Of a stretch of 64,000 nt of DNA, positions 26,961 through 35,815 are shown in pieces (the stretch's first letter is position 1; each line of letters starts with the position of its first letter). The translations under genes were made by a program, and so were the position numbers. Under the pieces are notes generated by a model. It did not search any database, was not told the DNA's origin, and was given only the letters and a program-made list of their open reading frames with translations. The stretch is from Mycobacterium sp. HUMS_12744610 (GTDB lineage: Bacteria; Actinomycetota; Actinomycetes; Mycobacteriales; Mycobacteriaceae), in the NCBI RefSeq assembly GCF_041206865.1, contig NZ_JBGEDP010000001.1, positions 4,650,001-4,714,000 on the forward strand, given 5' to 3'.

Positions 26961-27929
26961 ATGCGATATGTCGACGTCGACGGGGTCGGACGCGTCAGCC
27001 GGATCGGCCTGGGCACATGGCAGTTCGGGTCGCGCGAGTGGGGTTACGGGGACCGCTACGCCTCCGGCGCCGCCGGTGACATCGTGCGGCGAGCCCGCGC
27101 CCTGGGGGTGACGCTGTTCGACACCGCCGAGGTCTACGGGCTGGGCAAGAGCGAGCGCATCCTCGGCGAGGCGCTCGGTGCCGAGCGGGCCGAGGTCGCG
27201 GTGGCCAGCAAGATCATGCCCGTCGCCCCCTTCCCCGCCGTGGTCAGGCAGCGCGAGTCCGCCAGCGCGCGGCGGCTGGGGCTGGATCGTATCCCGCTCT
27301 ACCAGATCCACCAGCCGAACCCGGTGTTCCCGGACTCGGTGATCATGCCCGGCATGCGTGACCTGCTGGAGCGCGGCAGGATCGGCGCGGCCGGGGTCTC
27401 CAACTACTCGCTGGCGCGGTGGCGCAAGGCCGACGCCGCGCTCGGCCGCCCGGTGATCAGCAACCAGGTCCATTTCTCGCTCGCCCACGCCGGCGCACTC
27501 GAGGACCTGGTGCCGTTCGCCGAGCGCGAGAACCGCGTCGTGATCGCCTACAGCCCCCTGGCCCAGGGCCTGCTGGGCGGCAAATACGGCCTGGAAAACC
27601 GGCCCGGCGGCATCCGCGCGCTCAACCCGCTGTTCGGCACCGAGAACCTGCGCCGCATCGAGCCGCTGCTGCAGACGTTGCGCGACGTCGCCGCGCAGGT
27701 GGGCGCCAAGCCGGCCCAGGTGGCGCTGGCGTGGCTGATCAGCCTACCGGGCGTCGTCGCCATCCCCGGGGCCTCCAGCGTCGAGCAGCTCGAGTTCAAC
27801 GTCGCCGCCGCCGACGTCGAGCTGCCCGCCCAGGCCCGCGACGCGCTCACCGCCGCCGCCCGCGCGTTCCGACCGGTCTCGGCCGGCCGCTTCCTCACCG
27901 GCAAGGTCCGCGAGAAGCTGGGCCGCTGA
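26961..27929 (+). CDS. aldo/keto reductase
   Basis: This 322-residue TIM-barrel oxidoreductase has the active-site Asp-Tyr pair in LFDTAEVYGLGKSERILGEAL (about residue 53), Lys in AVASKIM, the quartet His in IPLYQIHQPNP, and NADPH-binding features near VVAIPGASSVEQLEFN. All four catalytic positions are therefore filled. It would reduce carbonyls with NADPH. A TAGGGT -10 lies six bases before the ATG, which indicates a leaderless transcript and fixes the start. Downstream it converges on an SDR gene after 13 bases. The substrate is unknown. Confidence 0.92.
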   Translation: MRYVDVDGVGRVSRIGLGTWQFGSREWGYGDRYASGAAGDIVRRARALGVTLFDTAEVYGLGKSERILGEALGAERAEVAVASKIMPVAPFPAVVRQRESASARRLGLDRIPLYQIHQPNPVFPDSVIMPGMRDLLERGRIGAAGVSNYSLARWRKADAALGRPVISNQVHFSLAHAGALEDLVPFAERENRVVIAYSPLAQGLLGGKYGLENRPGGIRALNPLFGTENLRRIEPLLQTLRDVAAQVGAKPAQVALAWLISLPGVVAIPGASSVEQLEFNVAAADVELPAQARDALTAAARAFRPVSAGRFLTGKVREKLGR

Positions 27930-27942
27930 GCCGCCGCCGGCG

Positions 27943-28734
27943 CTACGGCTGGGCGGAGTCGGTGAACGCCGCGGTGGCGGCGGGCGCGCCGCGGGCCACC
28001 ACGAGCGGCATCGACGTCGCCGCGTCCGTGCGCAGGATCGTGTGCACGATCTCGATGAGATCCTCGACGGGCATCAGCTTGCCGGGCATGCAGCCGCGGG
28101 ACGCCCACAGCGGCACGGCCTTCATCGCCAGGTCCACGTCCCAGCCGATGTTCATCCCGGTCGCCGCGTCGCCCTCGCCGCCGGGGCACTCCCCCACGAT
28201 GAGCGTCGTGAAGCCGATGTCGGGATGCTCGGCCCGCCACGCCTCGACGAGGCGCTCCAGCGCCGCCTTGCTGACGCCGTAGGCCCCCAGCCCCGGCCAG
28301 GGCGGCCCGAACGTTCCCGCGTCGGAGGACAGGTAGACCGCCTTGCCGGCCCCCGTGCCGGCAGGGGCCGTCAGGTACGGCACCGCTGCGGCCGTGACCA
28401 GGGCCGCGCCGATCACATTCGTGTCGAAGATCCGCCGCCACGTATCGGCGTCGGTGTCGACCATGCGGACCAGCGGCCCGACGGCCGGGGTGTAGACGAG
28501 GTTGTCGATGCCGCCGAGCGCGTCGGCGGCATAGCTGATCGCCGACCGGCACGATGCCTCGTCGGTGACGTCGCATTCCACGGCGATCGCGCCGGCTCCC
28601 GCCTCCCGAGCAGCGGCCTCGATACGCTCCCGGCGCCGGGCCAGCAGCGCCACCTGATCGCCGCGCCGCGCGAGGCCGACACCAATGCAGCGCCCGAGGC
28701 CGCTCGAGGCGCCAACCACCACTGTCCGTGACAT
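27943..28734 (-). CDS. SDR family oxidoreductase
   Basis: This 263-residue protein has the classical SDR motif VVVGASSGLGRCIG (residues 5-18), an NNxG position altered to LVYTPA, Ser in VYLSSDAGTFG and the YGVSK active site (about residue 161). Ser, Tyr and Lys are present, so activity is plausible. The segment GECPGGEGDAATGMNIGWDVD after the active site is unusual and glycine-rich, and the TGMN helix may contact substrate. The ATG at 28734 (MSRTVVVG) is preferred to an upstream start at 28764. It is monocistronic and convergent with the aldo/keto reductase. The substrate is unknown. Confidence 0.86.
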   Translation of the reverse strand: MSRTVVVGASSGLGRCIGVGLARRGDQVALLARRRERIEAAAREAGAGAIAVECDVTDEASCRSAISYAADALGGIDNLVYTPAVGPLVRMVDTDADTWRRIFDTNVIGAALVTAAAVPYLTAPAGTGAGKAVYLSSDAGTFGPPWPGLGAYGVSKAALERLVEAWRAEHPDIGFTTLIVGECPGGEGDAATGMNIGWDVDLAMKAVPLWASRGCMPGKLMPVEDLIEIVHTILRTDAATSMPLVVARGAPAATAAFTDSAQP

Positions 28735-28801
28735 ATTCACCCTTTTCTGTAACGACACAACCACTGGCGAGAAACCTACCGGATCGCGGTGCCCCGCCCG
28801 C

Positions 28802-30553
28802 TCAGATGCGGATGACGGCGTTCCCCTCGGCCGATTTGGCCTGGTACATCGCCGCGTCGGCGCGGGCCGTGATCGACGTGACCGCCTCCCCGGGCACGGC
28901 GATGGTCACGCCGATGCTCAGGGTCGCCACGATCGTGCACCCGGATTCCTGGATGGGTTCGGCGGCCCGCGAGCGAATCTTCTCGGCGATCTGGGCGGCC
29001 GCGTCGATGCTTTCGATGCCGGGTAAAAGGACCAGGATCTCGTCGCCTCCCGTCCGCCCGACGGTGTCGCCTTCGCGGACGCATTCGCAAATCCGGGCCG
29101 CCAGGGTGGTGAGCACGGCGTCGCCCACGACGTGGCCCCACGTGTCGTTGATGTCCTTGAAGCGGTCGACGTCGCAGTACAGGATGCCCAGCTGCGCGCC
29201 GAGGGTCGGCGATTGCTGCAGCGCCGACTCCAGGCGGTCGATCGCCTCGGCCCGGTTCGCCAGCCCGGTCAGGTTGTCGAACCGGGCCAACCGCTCCAGC
29301 CGCTGCTCCGCCTCGACCCGATCGTCGACGATGCGCAGCGCCGCGATCATCCCGTCGGCGTTGCCGTCGGCATCGACGTAGGGCTTGGCGTGACTGTCGA
29401 TCCAGTGGTAGTCGCCGTCGGTGGAGCGGACCCGGAAACGCCGCAGCACCGAGTCGCCGACGGCGGTGCCGCCCAGCACGGCCACCACCGTGTCCATGTC
29501 GTCCGGGTGGATGCACCTGCTCAGGTCCGTGCCGACCCACTGCCGCGGCGGCCCGCCCAGGGCGGCCTCCACGGACGGCGAGATCCATCCGATCTTGCTG
29601 CCGCGCAGGTGCACGATGATGTCCACGGCGTTGTCGGCGAGGAGGCGGTAGCGCGCCTCGGCGTCGGCGCGTTGCTTGCTGACCTGCTCCTTCTCGATCA
29701 GCACCCGCTGCTCGCGCTGGCTCAGGTAGAACGTGACCGCGCCGACGATCATCGTGCCCATCACGATCGACAGGGTCCACTCCGCGTGCGCCCCGAGGCC
29801 GGCCGCCAGGAACGCCGCCCGCGACAGCGCCACGACGACAGGGAACCCGGCGAGGATCCCCATCAGCCGGACCAGCGAGCGCCGGTCGGGCCTGGCGAGC
29901 AGCCAGGCGAGCGGAAACCGGTCGGGCCGGGCCGCCACCGCGGCGGTGACCACCAGTACCAGGGTCAACGCCGTCGAGATCGACTGGCCGGTCGATGGCG
30001 TGACGCCCACCAGCGACACGGCGTCGAACAGGTAGGCCACGACCGACACGAACGCGATCGCACCGCCGGCCGCCACGCACAACTTCCAGGCCGCGGAGGT
30101 CCCGCGGTCCAGCCGCATCATCCCGACGGCGGCGGCCACCAGCAGCACCGCCCACGCCGTCTGCGGGCTCGGGCGCCCCGGCCAGGACGATTGCAGCATG
30201 CGCACCGCTGCGGTGAACCACACGTCGTCCAGGCCGAACGACCGGGCGGTCGCGTACTCGGCGAGGACCGCGGCGGCGAGCACGCCCACCGCCGCGGCCA
30301 GGCCGCGCCCGGCCCACACCCGAGCGCGCGACGGCCGTCCCGATTGCGCCGCGACCGCGGCCGCCAGCGCGGCCAGCCACAGCGCGGTCCACGGCGTCAT
30401 CTGCGGCCACGACGGGTTGATCCGCGTCAACGGCTCGACGCCGCTCGCCCAGCCCACCCAGTCCGTCACGGCGACGGCGAGCGCCACCGCCACCGCTACC
30501 CGGCCGTACCGGGCCAGCGACGCCTGCAGACGCGCGTCGGGGTGGGGATCCAT
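28802..30553 (-). CDS. membrane-bound PAS-GGDEF diguanylate cyclase-like protein
   Basis: This 583-residue protein has an N-terminal block of about eight hydrophobic helices (residues about 15-285). A coiled linker (LSQREQRVLIEKEQVSKQRADAE) follows, then a PAS domain (about 305-420, with IGWISPSVEAALG and IHPDD), then a GGDEF domain (about 430-583). The signature reads GGDEI instead of GGDEF/GGEEF; the final position varies in active members. The metal Asp (DVDRFKDIND) is intact, and no RxxD-type inhibitory site is obvious. Mycobacteria usually have few such enzymes, so this is a good candidate for a c-di-GMP source. Start chosen at MDPHPDARL; a GTG at 30574 is possible. Confidence 0.9.
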   Translation of the reverse strand: MDPHPDARLQASLARYGRVAVAVALAVAVTDWVGWASGVEPLTRINPSWPQMTPWTALWLAALAAAVAAQSGRPSRARVWAGRGLAAAVGVLAAAVLAEYATARSFGLDDVWFTAAVRMLQSSWPGRPSPQTAWAVLLVAAAVGMMRLDRGTSAAWKLCVAAGGAIAFVSVVAYLFDAVSLVGVTPSTGQSISTALTLVLVVTAAVAARPDRFPLAWLLARPDRRSLVRLMGILAGFPVVVALSRAAFLAAGLGAHAEWTLSIVMGTMIVGAVTFYLSQREQRVLIEKEQVSKQRADAEARYRLLADNAVDIIVHLRGSKIGWISPSVEAALGGPPRQWVGTDLSRCIHPDDMDTVVAVLGGTAVGDSVLRRFRVRSTDGDYHWIDSHAKPYVDADGNADGMIAALRIVDDRVEAEQRLERLARFDNLTGLANRAEAIDRLESALQQSPTLGAQLGILYCDVDRFKDINDTWGHVVGDAVLTTLAARICECVREGDTVGRTGGDEILVLLPGIESIDAAAQIAEKIRSRAAEPIQESGCTIVATLSIGVTIAVPGEAVTSITARADAAMYQAKSAEGNAVIRI

Positions 30554-30683
30554 GGCATCGACATTGTGCGGCACTCACCGAGGTCGGGGCCGTCGAACCG
30601 GGGAGATCGGTGACCTCGTGACGAAATCTCACACGGGGCGGCGGCGATGTCGCGCCGACCGGGAGGGAACGTCACGAGGGCCG

Positions 30684-32834
30684 TCAGGCGCCCTCCGGGG
30701 CCTGCAACACCACGGCAGCGTAGGCCTCCACGGTCAGCTTGCCACCCCCGGGAACCTCGTCGGCCGGAGTCCTCTCCTCCGGCCCGGTGAACACCACCAC
30801 CTGCCAAGAGGCCCCGAATTCCTTTGACGGAAGGGTGAATTCGATCGGCTCGTGGTGGGCGTTGAAGCACAGCAGGAACGAGTCATCGACCACCCGCTGC
30901 CCCCGCGGGTCGCGGTCGGGGATGCCGTGGCCGTTGAGGAACACCGTGACCGACTTGGCGAACCCGGCGCCCCAGTCCTCTTCGGTCATCTCCGTGCCCT
31001 CGGGGGTGAACCAGGAGATGTCGGCCAGGCCGTCCTGGCCGCGCCGGCCCAGCGGCTTGCCGGAGAAGAACCGCCGCCTGCGGAACACCGGGTGCTCGGC
31101 GCGCAGCGCCGACACGGTGCGAGTGAACTCAAGCAGGCCGGTGTCGGCGCCGTCCCAGTCGATCCAGGTGAGTTCGTTGTCCTGGCAGTAGCCGTTGTTG
31201 TTGCCGTCCTGGGTGCGCCCGAGTTCGTCGCCGTGGCAGATCATCGGCACCCCCTGCGACAGCAGCAGAGTGGTCAGGAAGTTGCGCTGCTGGCGGGCGC
31301 GCAGCTCGTTGACGTCGGCGTCGTCGGTCGGCCCCTCGGCGCCGCAGTTCCACGAGCGGTTGTGACTCTCGCCGTCGTTGTTGTCCTCGCCGTTGGCCTC
31401 GTTGTGCTTCTCGTTGTAGGACACCAGGTCGCGCAGCGTGAACCCGTCGTGGGCGGTGACGAAGTTGATCGAGGCCACCGGCCGGCGCGCGGTGTGCTCG
31501 TAGAGGTCGGACGACCCCGACAGCCGGTAGGCGAACTCGTCGAGCGTTGCGGGCTCGCCCCGCCAGAAGTCGCGGACGGTGTCGCGGTACTTGCCATTCC
31601 ACTCAGTCCACTGCGGCGGGAAGTTGCCCACCTGATAGCCGCCCGGCCCGACGTCCCACGGTTCCGCAATGAGCTTGACCTGGCTGACCGTCGGATCCTG
31701 TTGCACGAGTTCGAAAAACGTGGCCAGCCGGTCCACGTCGTAGAACTCGCGGGCCAGAGTCGAGGCCAGGTCGAAACGGAATCCGTCCACGTGCATCTCC
31801 AGCACCCAGTAGCGCAGCGAGTCCATGATCAGCTGCAGCGCGTGCGGATGCCCGACGTTGAGGCTGTTGCCCGTGCCGGTGTAGTCCATGTAGTAGCGCT
31901 TGTCGTCGTCGACCAGCCGGTAGTAGGCGGCGTTGTCGATGCCGCGCATGCACAGCGTCGGTCCCATGTGGTTGCCCTCGGCGGTGTGGTTGTAGACGAC
32001 GTCCAAGATGACCTCGATGTCCGCCTCGTGCAGGGCGCGCACCATCGCCTTGAACTCCTGCACCTGTCCGCCCGGCGACTTCGAGCTGGAGTATTTGAAG
32101 TCGGGCGCGAAGAACCCGATCGTGTTGTAGCCCCAGTAGTTCGACAGACCCTTGTCGACCAGGGTCGAGTCGTTGGCGAAGTGGTGCACCGGCATCAGCT
32201 CGATCGCGGTGACTCCGATGCTCTTGAGGTGCTCGATCATCACCGGGTGCGCCACCCCGGCGTAGGTGCCGCGCATCTGGTCGGGGATGTCGGGGTGGGT
32301 CTGGGTAAGGCCCTTGACGTGCGCCTCGTAGATCACGCTGTCGGCGTACTCGTGGCCCGGCGGCCGGTCGTTGCCCCAGTCGAAGTACGGGCTGATCACC
32401 ACCGACTTGGGCATGCTGGGCGCGGAGTCCTCGTCGTTGCGGCTGTCGGGGTCACCGAAGTTGTAGCCGAACAGGGACTGGTTCCACTCGAAGCTGCCGT
32501 CGATGGCCTTCGAGTACGGGTCCACCAGCAGCTTGTTCGGGTTGCACCGCAGCCCGTTCTCCGGGTCGTACGGGCCGTGGACGCGGTAGCCGTAGCGCTG
32601 GCCGGGTTCGATACCGGGGATGTAGGAGTGCCAGACGAACCCGTCGACCTCGGGCAGCCGCACCCGCGACTCGGTGCCGTCGGCGTCGAACAGGCACAGC
32701 TCGACTCGCTCGGCCGCCTCGGAGAAGACCGCGAAGTTGGTCCCCGCGCCGTCGTAGGTGGCACCCAGCGGGTAGGCCTTGCCCGGCCAGAGTTCACCGG
32801 TGGGCGTGGGGACGGGTACTTCGGCGCTCGTCAT
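30684..32834 (-). CDS. glgX: glycogen debranching enzyme GlgX/TreX
   Basis: This 716-residue GH13 isoamylase-type protein has an N-terminal CBM48-like domain (GATYDGAGTNFAVFSEAAERVELCLFD), then the catalytic barrel with GVTAIELMPVHHF, the nucleophile in VDGFRFDLAS, the acid/base Glu in KLIAEPWDVG and the stabiliser in FVTAHDGFTLRD. A beta C-terminal domain follows. It hydrolyses alpha-1,6 branches of glycogen. In M. tuberculosis its counterpart (treX/glgX, Rv1564c) sits with trehalose synthesis genes; here it is beside the stress island. The ATG at 32834 is clear. Its neighbours (WS/DGAT, PpsA, OtsB1) suggest coordinated carbon-reserve use. Confidence 0.95.
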   Translation of the reverse strand: MTSAEVPVPTPTGELWPGKAYPLGATYDGAGTNFAVFSEAAERVELCLFDADGTESRVRLPEVDGFVWHSYIPGIEPGQRYGYRVHGPYDPENGLRCNPNKLLVDPYSKAIDGSFEWNQSLFGYNFGDPDSRNDEDSAPSMPKSVVISPYFDWGNDRPPGHEYADSVIYEAHVKGLTQTHPDIPDQMRGTYAGVAHPVMIEHLKSIGVTAIELMPVHHFANDSTLVDKGLSNYWGYNTIGFFAPDFKYSSSKSPGGQVQEFKAMVRALHEADIEVILDVVYNHTAEGNHMGPTLCMRGIDNAAYYRLVDDDKRYYMDYTGTGNSLNVGHPHALQLIMDSLRYWVLEMHVDGFRFDLASTLAREFYDVDRLATFFELVQQDPTVSQVKLIAEPWDVGPGGYQVGNFPPQWTEWNGKYRDTVRDFWRGEPATLDEFAYRLSGSSDLYEHTARRPVASINFVTAHDGFTLRDLVSYNEKHNEANGEDNNDGESHNRSWNCGAEGPTDDADVNELRARQQRNFLTTLLLSQGVPMICHGDELGRTQDGNNNGYCQDNELTWIDWDGADTGLLEFTRTVSALRAEHPVFRRRRFFSGKPLGRRGQDGLADISWFTPEGTEMTEEDWGAGFAKSVTVFLNGHGIPDRDPRGQRVVDDSFLLCFNAHHEPIEFTLPSKEFGASWQVVVFTGPEERTPADEVPGGGKLTVEAYAAVVLQAPEGA

Positions 32835-32927
32835 GGCGCACCTGATACCCGAGTGGCGCGGCGATCAAACCGGCTTACGGGAATGTCTTTGGCAGACAGG
32901 GCTTTTGCGGGCCACCCCGGGCCCCGG

Positions 32928-34109
32928 TCACGGTTTCAGCAGCACTTTCACGGCACCGTCCTGTTTCTTCTGGAAGATCTCGTAGCCGTGCGGCGCCTCG
33001 TCCAGGGGCAGCACGTGGGTCGCGAACGTATCCACGCCGAGCGGGTCGTCGTCGGTCAGCAGCGGCATGATGTCGTCCACCCAGCGCTTGACGTTGGCCT
33101 GGCCCATCCGCACGGTCACCTGCTTGTCGAACATGATCAGCATCGGGAAGGGGTCGGCCATTCCGCCGTAGACCCCAGCCAGCGAGATCGTCCCGCCGCG
33201 ACGCACGATGTCGATGGCCGAGTGCACGGCGGCTAGCCGGTCGATTCCGGCGGTCTGCATCAGCCGCTTGGCGACCACGTCCGGCAGCATGCCGGTGGCC
33301 TGCTGGGCTAGTTGGGCCACCGGGGAGCCGTGCGCCTCCATTCCCACCGCGTCGATCACGGAGTCCGGGCCCCGGCCGTCCGTCAGGTCGCGGACCGCGT
33401 CGCCGACCGGGCCGTCCAGCCGCCCCAGGTCGACAGTGTGAATGCCGCGCTGCGCGGCCCGCGCCAGCCGTTCGGGCACCAGGTCCACCGCGATGACGCG
33501 GTAGCCGAGATGGTCGGCGATGCGCGCGGCCATGTCCCCGATCGGGCCCAGGCCGAGCACCGCCACCGTGCCGCCCTCCGGGATGTCGGCGTAGGCCACC
33601 GCCTGCCAGGCGGTCGGCAGCACGTCGGACAGGTAGACGAAGCGCGAATCCGGCGGCCCCTCAGGCACTTTGATGTGCGTGAACTGGGCCTGGGGCACAC
33701 GCAGCAGTTCGGCCTGGCCCCCGGGCACCTCGCCGTAGAGCTCCGAATAGCCGAACAGTGCTGCTCCCATACCCTTTTCGCGCACCTGGGTGGTCTCGCA
33801 CTGGGTGTAGAGCTGCTTGTCGCACATGTAGCAGCTGCCGCACGAGATCTGGAAGGGGATGACGACGCGGTCGCCGACCCGCAGGTCGCCCGTTTCCCCA
33901 CCGACCTCGCGGACGATCCCCATCGGCTCGTGGCCCAGCACGTCACCGGGCTTCATGAAGGCCCCGAGCACCTCGTAGAGGTGCAGGTCGGAGCCGCAGA
34001 TGTTGGTCGAGGTGACCTCGATGATCGCGTCGGTGGGCTTTTCGATCCTGGGATCGGGAACCGACTCCACCCGGACGTCGCGTTTGCCGTGCCATGTGAC
34101 AGCCTTCAT
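32928..34109 (-). CDS. zinc-dependent alcohol dehydrogenase
   Basis: This 393-residue medium-chain dehydrogenase has the catalytic zinc ligands in NICGSDLHLYE (Cys) and GHEPMG (His-Glu). The structural zinc cysteines lie in SCGSCYMCDKQLYTQCE, and the Rossmann motif is AVLGLGPIGDMAARI. The extended loop and the segment VIDAVGMEAHG resemble glutathione- or mycothiol-independent formaldehyde dehydrogenase relatives. It would oxidise an aldehyde or alcohol with NAD. The gene is monocistronic and ends 93 bases before glgX begins on the same strand. TATGGG lies six bases before its ATG and could be a weak leaderless -10. Confidence 0.92.
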   Translation of the reverse strand: MKAVTWHGKRDVRVESVPDPRIEKPTDAIIEVTSTNICGSDLHLYEVLGAFMKPGDVLGHEPMGIVREVGGETGDLRVGDRVVIPFQISCGSCYMCDKQLYTQCETTQVREKGMGAALFGYSELYGEVPGGQAELLRVPQAQFTHIKVPEGPPDSRFVYLSDVLPTAWQAVAYADIPEGGTVAVLGLGPIGDMAARIADHLGYRVIAVDLVPERLARAAQRGIHTVDLGRLDGPVGDAVRDLTDGRGPDSVIDAVGMEAHGSPVAQLAQQATGMLPDVVAKRLMQTAGIDRLAAVHSAIDIVRRGGTISLAGVYGGMADPFPMLIMFDKQVTVRMGQANVKRWVDDIMPLLTDDDPLGVDTFATHVLPLDEAPHGYEIFQKKQDGAVKVLLKP

Positions 34110-34203
34110 GCCTGGCCCATACCCGTCCTGCGGGCGCCGAAACTCAGGACCGCTGCAGCGCCCCGAAAAATCCTGGCGTGCAGAAGCTTTCGATCGCGCA
34201 GAG

Positions 34204-34596
34204 TCAGGCGCTCAGCGTCTGGTTGGGGCTCCCGCCGTAGGTCGGGCGGTAGAGCCTGGCGAAGCGGCCCTGGTGGGCGAATCCCCCGTGCGCGGCGACG
34301 GCGCCCACGGTCGTCGCGCCCGGGTCCGACTCGATCAGGTCGCGATGCGCGCGGTCCAGCCGGACCCGCCACAGGTACTGCATCGGCGTCATGTCCAGGT
34401 GCCGGCGGAACACGTCCTGCACGGCGCGCGGGGTGGCGTAGACGTGGGCCGCGAAGTTGACCGAGCCAATCCACCGGCGGTGGATGCGGGCGCGGGAGGG
34501 TTACCCGACGCCGCTGATGCGCATCGGCACGTAGGTGCGGACCAGAAACTCCTCGGTCTCCTCGAGATCGCAACTGTCGAAATCAAGATCGTCCAT
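34204..34596 (-). pseudogene. AraC-family regulator with internal deletion and in-frame stop
   Basis: One continuous frame starts at 34596 with MDDLDFDSCDLEETEEFLVRTYVPMRISGVG, hits a TAA at 34503, then continues RARIHRRWIGSV and jumps directly into the C-terminal helix-turn-helix: AAHVYATPRAVQDVFRRHLDMTPMQYLWRVRLDRAHRDL and GFAHQGRFARLYRPTYG. A normal member has about 200 further residues between RRW and the HTH. So the effector-binding domain is deleted in frame and a stop codon separates the halves. It is non-functional as a regulator unless reinitiation at the GTG at 34422 makes a bare DNA-binding domain of 72 residues. Confidence 0.75.
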
Positions 34597-34790
34597 GGAG
34601 CCCTCGATTCGTCGCCGCCCGCGGGCAGAGCGCCCCACTCCGGCACCCGTTCGGGCCTGCCCGAGGTCCTGCCGGCGCCATCGCGACGGCAGCCGCCGCC
34701 CGGTGACTGCCCGCGAGCAGCGTCGCGACCCCGTGCCGGCGCCCACAATCGGCGGGCCCGCGCCACGGGTCAGGGCTGCGGCGGTTCGGG

Positions 34791-35144
34791 CTACGGGGCG
34801 GGCTCGCCAGCCTGGGGCGCGTCGCGCAGCCTGCGGTTGATGGACCGCAGATCGGTGTTGTCCGCTGACAGCGCGGCGTTGTCGTCCTCGAGCGACAGGA
34901 TGCGGGCGATACCGGCGAGATTGACGCCGTCATCCACCAGGGCGCTGATGCGCTGCAGCCGGGCCAGGTCATCGGCGCTGTAGCGCCGCGTGCCGCCATC
35001 GCTGCGGGCGGGCGTCAGCAATCCGTGGCGCTCGTAGAGCCGCAGCGACTGCACCGCGACACCGGAGAGTTCGGCGGCCACGGAGATTCCGTACACGCCG
35101 CGGTCGGGCGCCGGCGCACCGCTGTCGCCAGGCTGGTCGGGCAT
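34791..35144 (-). CDS. MerR-family regulator, HspR-like
   Basis: This 117-residue protein has a winged-helix MerR domain of HspR type: GVYGISVAAELSGVAVQSLRLYERHGLLTPARSDGGTRRYSADDLARLQRISALVDDGVNLAGIARIL. A short C-terminal coiled coil follows (LEDDNAALSADNTDLRSINRRLRD). The ATG at 35144 is chosen because GAGGAG lies about seven bases before it; another in-frame ATG at 35159 has none. It is divergent from the hsp18 gene and separated by 133 bases containing a perfect 22-base inverted repeat, so it probably represses hsp18 and itself. The C-terminal region is shorter than in classical HspR. The activating signal is unknown. Confidence 0.9.
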   Translation of the reverse strand: MPDQPGDSGAPAPDRGVYGISVAAELSGVAVQSLRLYERHGLLTPARSDGGTRRYSADDLARLQRISALVDDGVNLAGIARILSLEDDNAALSADNTDLRSINRRLRDAPQAGEPAP

Positions 35145-35190
35145 CGGGGCACTCCTCATTTAGCTGATACAGGAAAGTTGTCTACCACAG

Positions 35191-35243
35191 TTGCGTTGAT
35201 GTGTCGACAATGCTATACAAAATCTATGCCACATGGCATAGAT
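35191..35243 (+). promoter_or_regulatory. hsp18 promoter with overlapping palindromic operator
   Basis: TTGCGT (35191-35196) and TATACA (35214-35219) are separated by 17 bases and give a good housekeeping-type promoter. The predicted start point falls near 35226. An inverted repeat, ATCTATGCC-ACAT-GGCATAGAT (35222-35243, nine-base perfect arms), overlaps that start, a repressor-like position. It is unlike the HspR HAIR sequence CTTGAGT-N7-ACTCAAG, so it may be a different operator class for the divergent MerR/HspR-like protein. Confidence 0.65.
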
Positions 35244-35277
35244 AGGCAGTTTCACCACGAAAGACGAGGAGTGAGAG

Positions 35278-35733
35278 GTGACCGCCATGCTGATGCGCAC
35301 CGACCCGTTCCGTGATCTGGACCGCTTGACCCAACAGGTATTCGGCACCGCGGCGCGGCCGGCGGTGATGCCGATGGATGCCTGGCGCGACGGCGAGAAT
35401 TTCATCGTCGAATTCGACCTACCGGGCATCGACGCCGACTCGCTGGACATCGACATCGAGCGCAACGTCGTGACCGTGCGCGCGGAACGGCCGGCCCTGG
35501 ACCCCAACCGGGAGATGCTGGCCACCGAGCGGCCGCGCGGCGTCTTCAGCCGCCAGCTCGTCCTCGGCGAAAACCTCGACACCGACAGGATCGAGGCCAC
35601 CTACCGCGAGGGCGTCCTGAGGCTGCACATCCCGGTCGCGGAGAAGGCCAAGCCGCGCAAGATCTCCGTCGACCGCGGCGGCAACACGGCGATCAACGAC
35701 AACACGGTCAAACGCGAGGTCATCGACGCCTGA
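35278..35733 (+). CDS. hsp18: Hsp20 small heat shock protein (18 kDa antigen family)
   Basis: This 151-residue alpha-crystallin protein closely resembles the 18 kDa antigen of M. leprae and M. avium: [48 protein letters not shown] and [26 protein letters not shown]. It ends with PRKISVDRG and a short tail. It acts as an ATP-independent chaperone that holds unfolded proteins in large oligomers. GAGGAG at 35266-35271 is six bases before the GTG at 35278, which decides the start over the ATG at 35287. Regulation is probably by the divergent MerR/HspR-like protein at the palindrome 35222-35243. Confidence 0.93.
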   Translation: MTAMLMRTDPFRDLDRLTQQVFGTAARPAVMPMDAWRDGENFIVEFDLPGIDADSLDIDIERNVVTVRAERPALDPNREMLATERPRGVFSRQLVLGENLDTDRIEATYREGVLRLHIPVAEKAKPRKISVDRGGNTAINDNTVKREVIDA

Positions 35734-35815
35734 ACCACGGGTGGGCACGGCGGCGGCCGCATCGTATTCGCGGTTGCCGCCTGCCCGCCCTGCGCCTGAA
35801 GAGCCACGCCGACCG

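Noticed and set aside
29132..30613. Plus-strand 493-codon frame opposite the PAS-GGDEF gene
   Set aside because: Composition is that of an antisense shadow and it has no domain; the minus-strand gene is clear.
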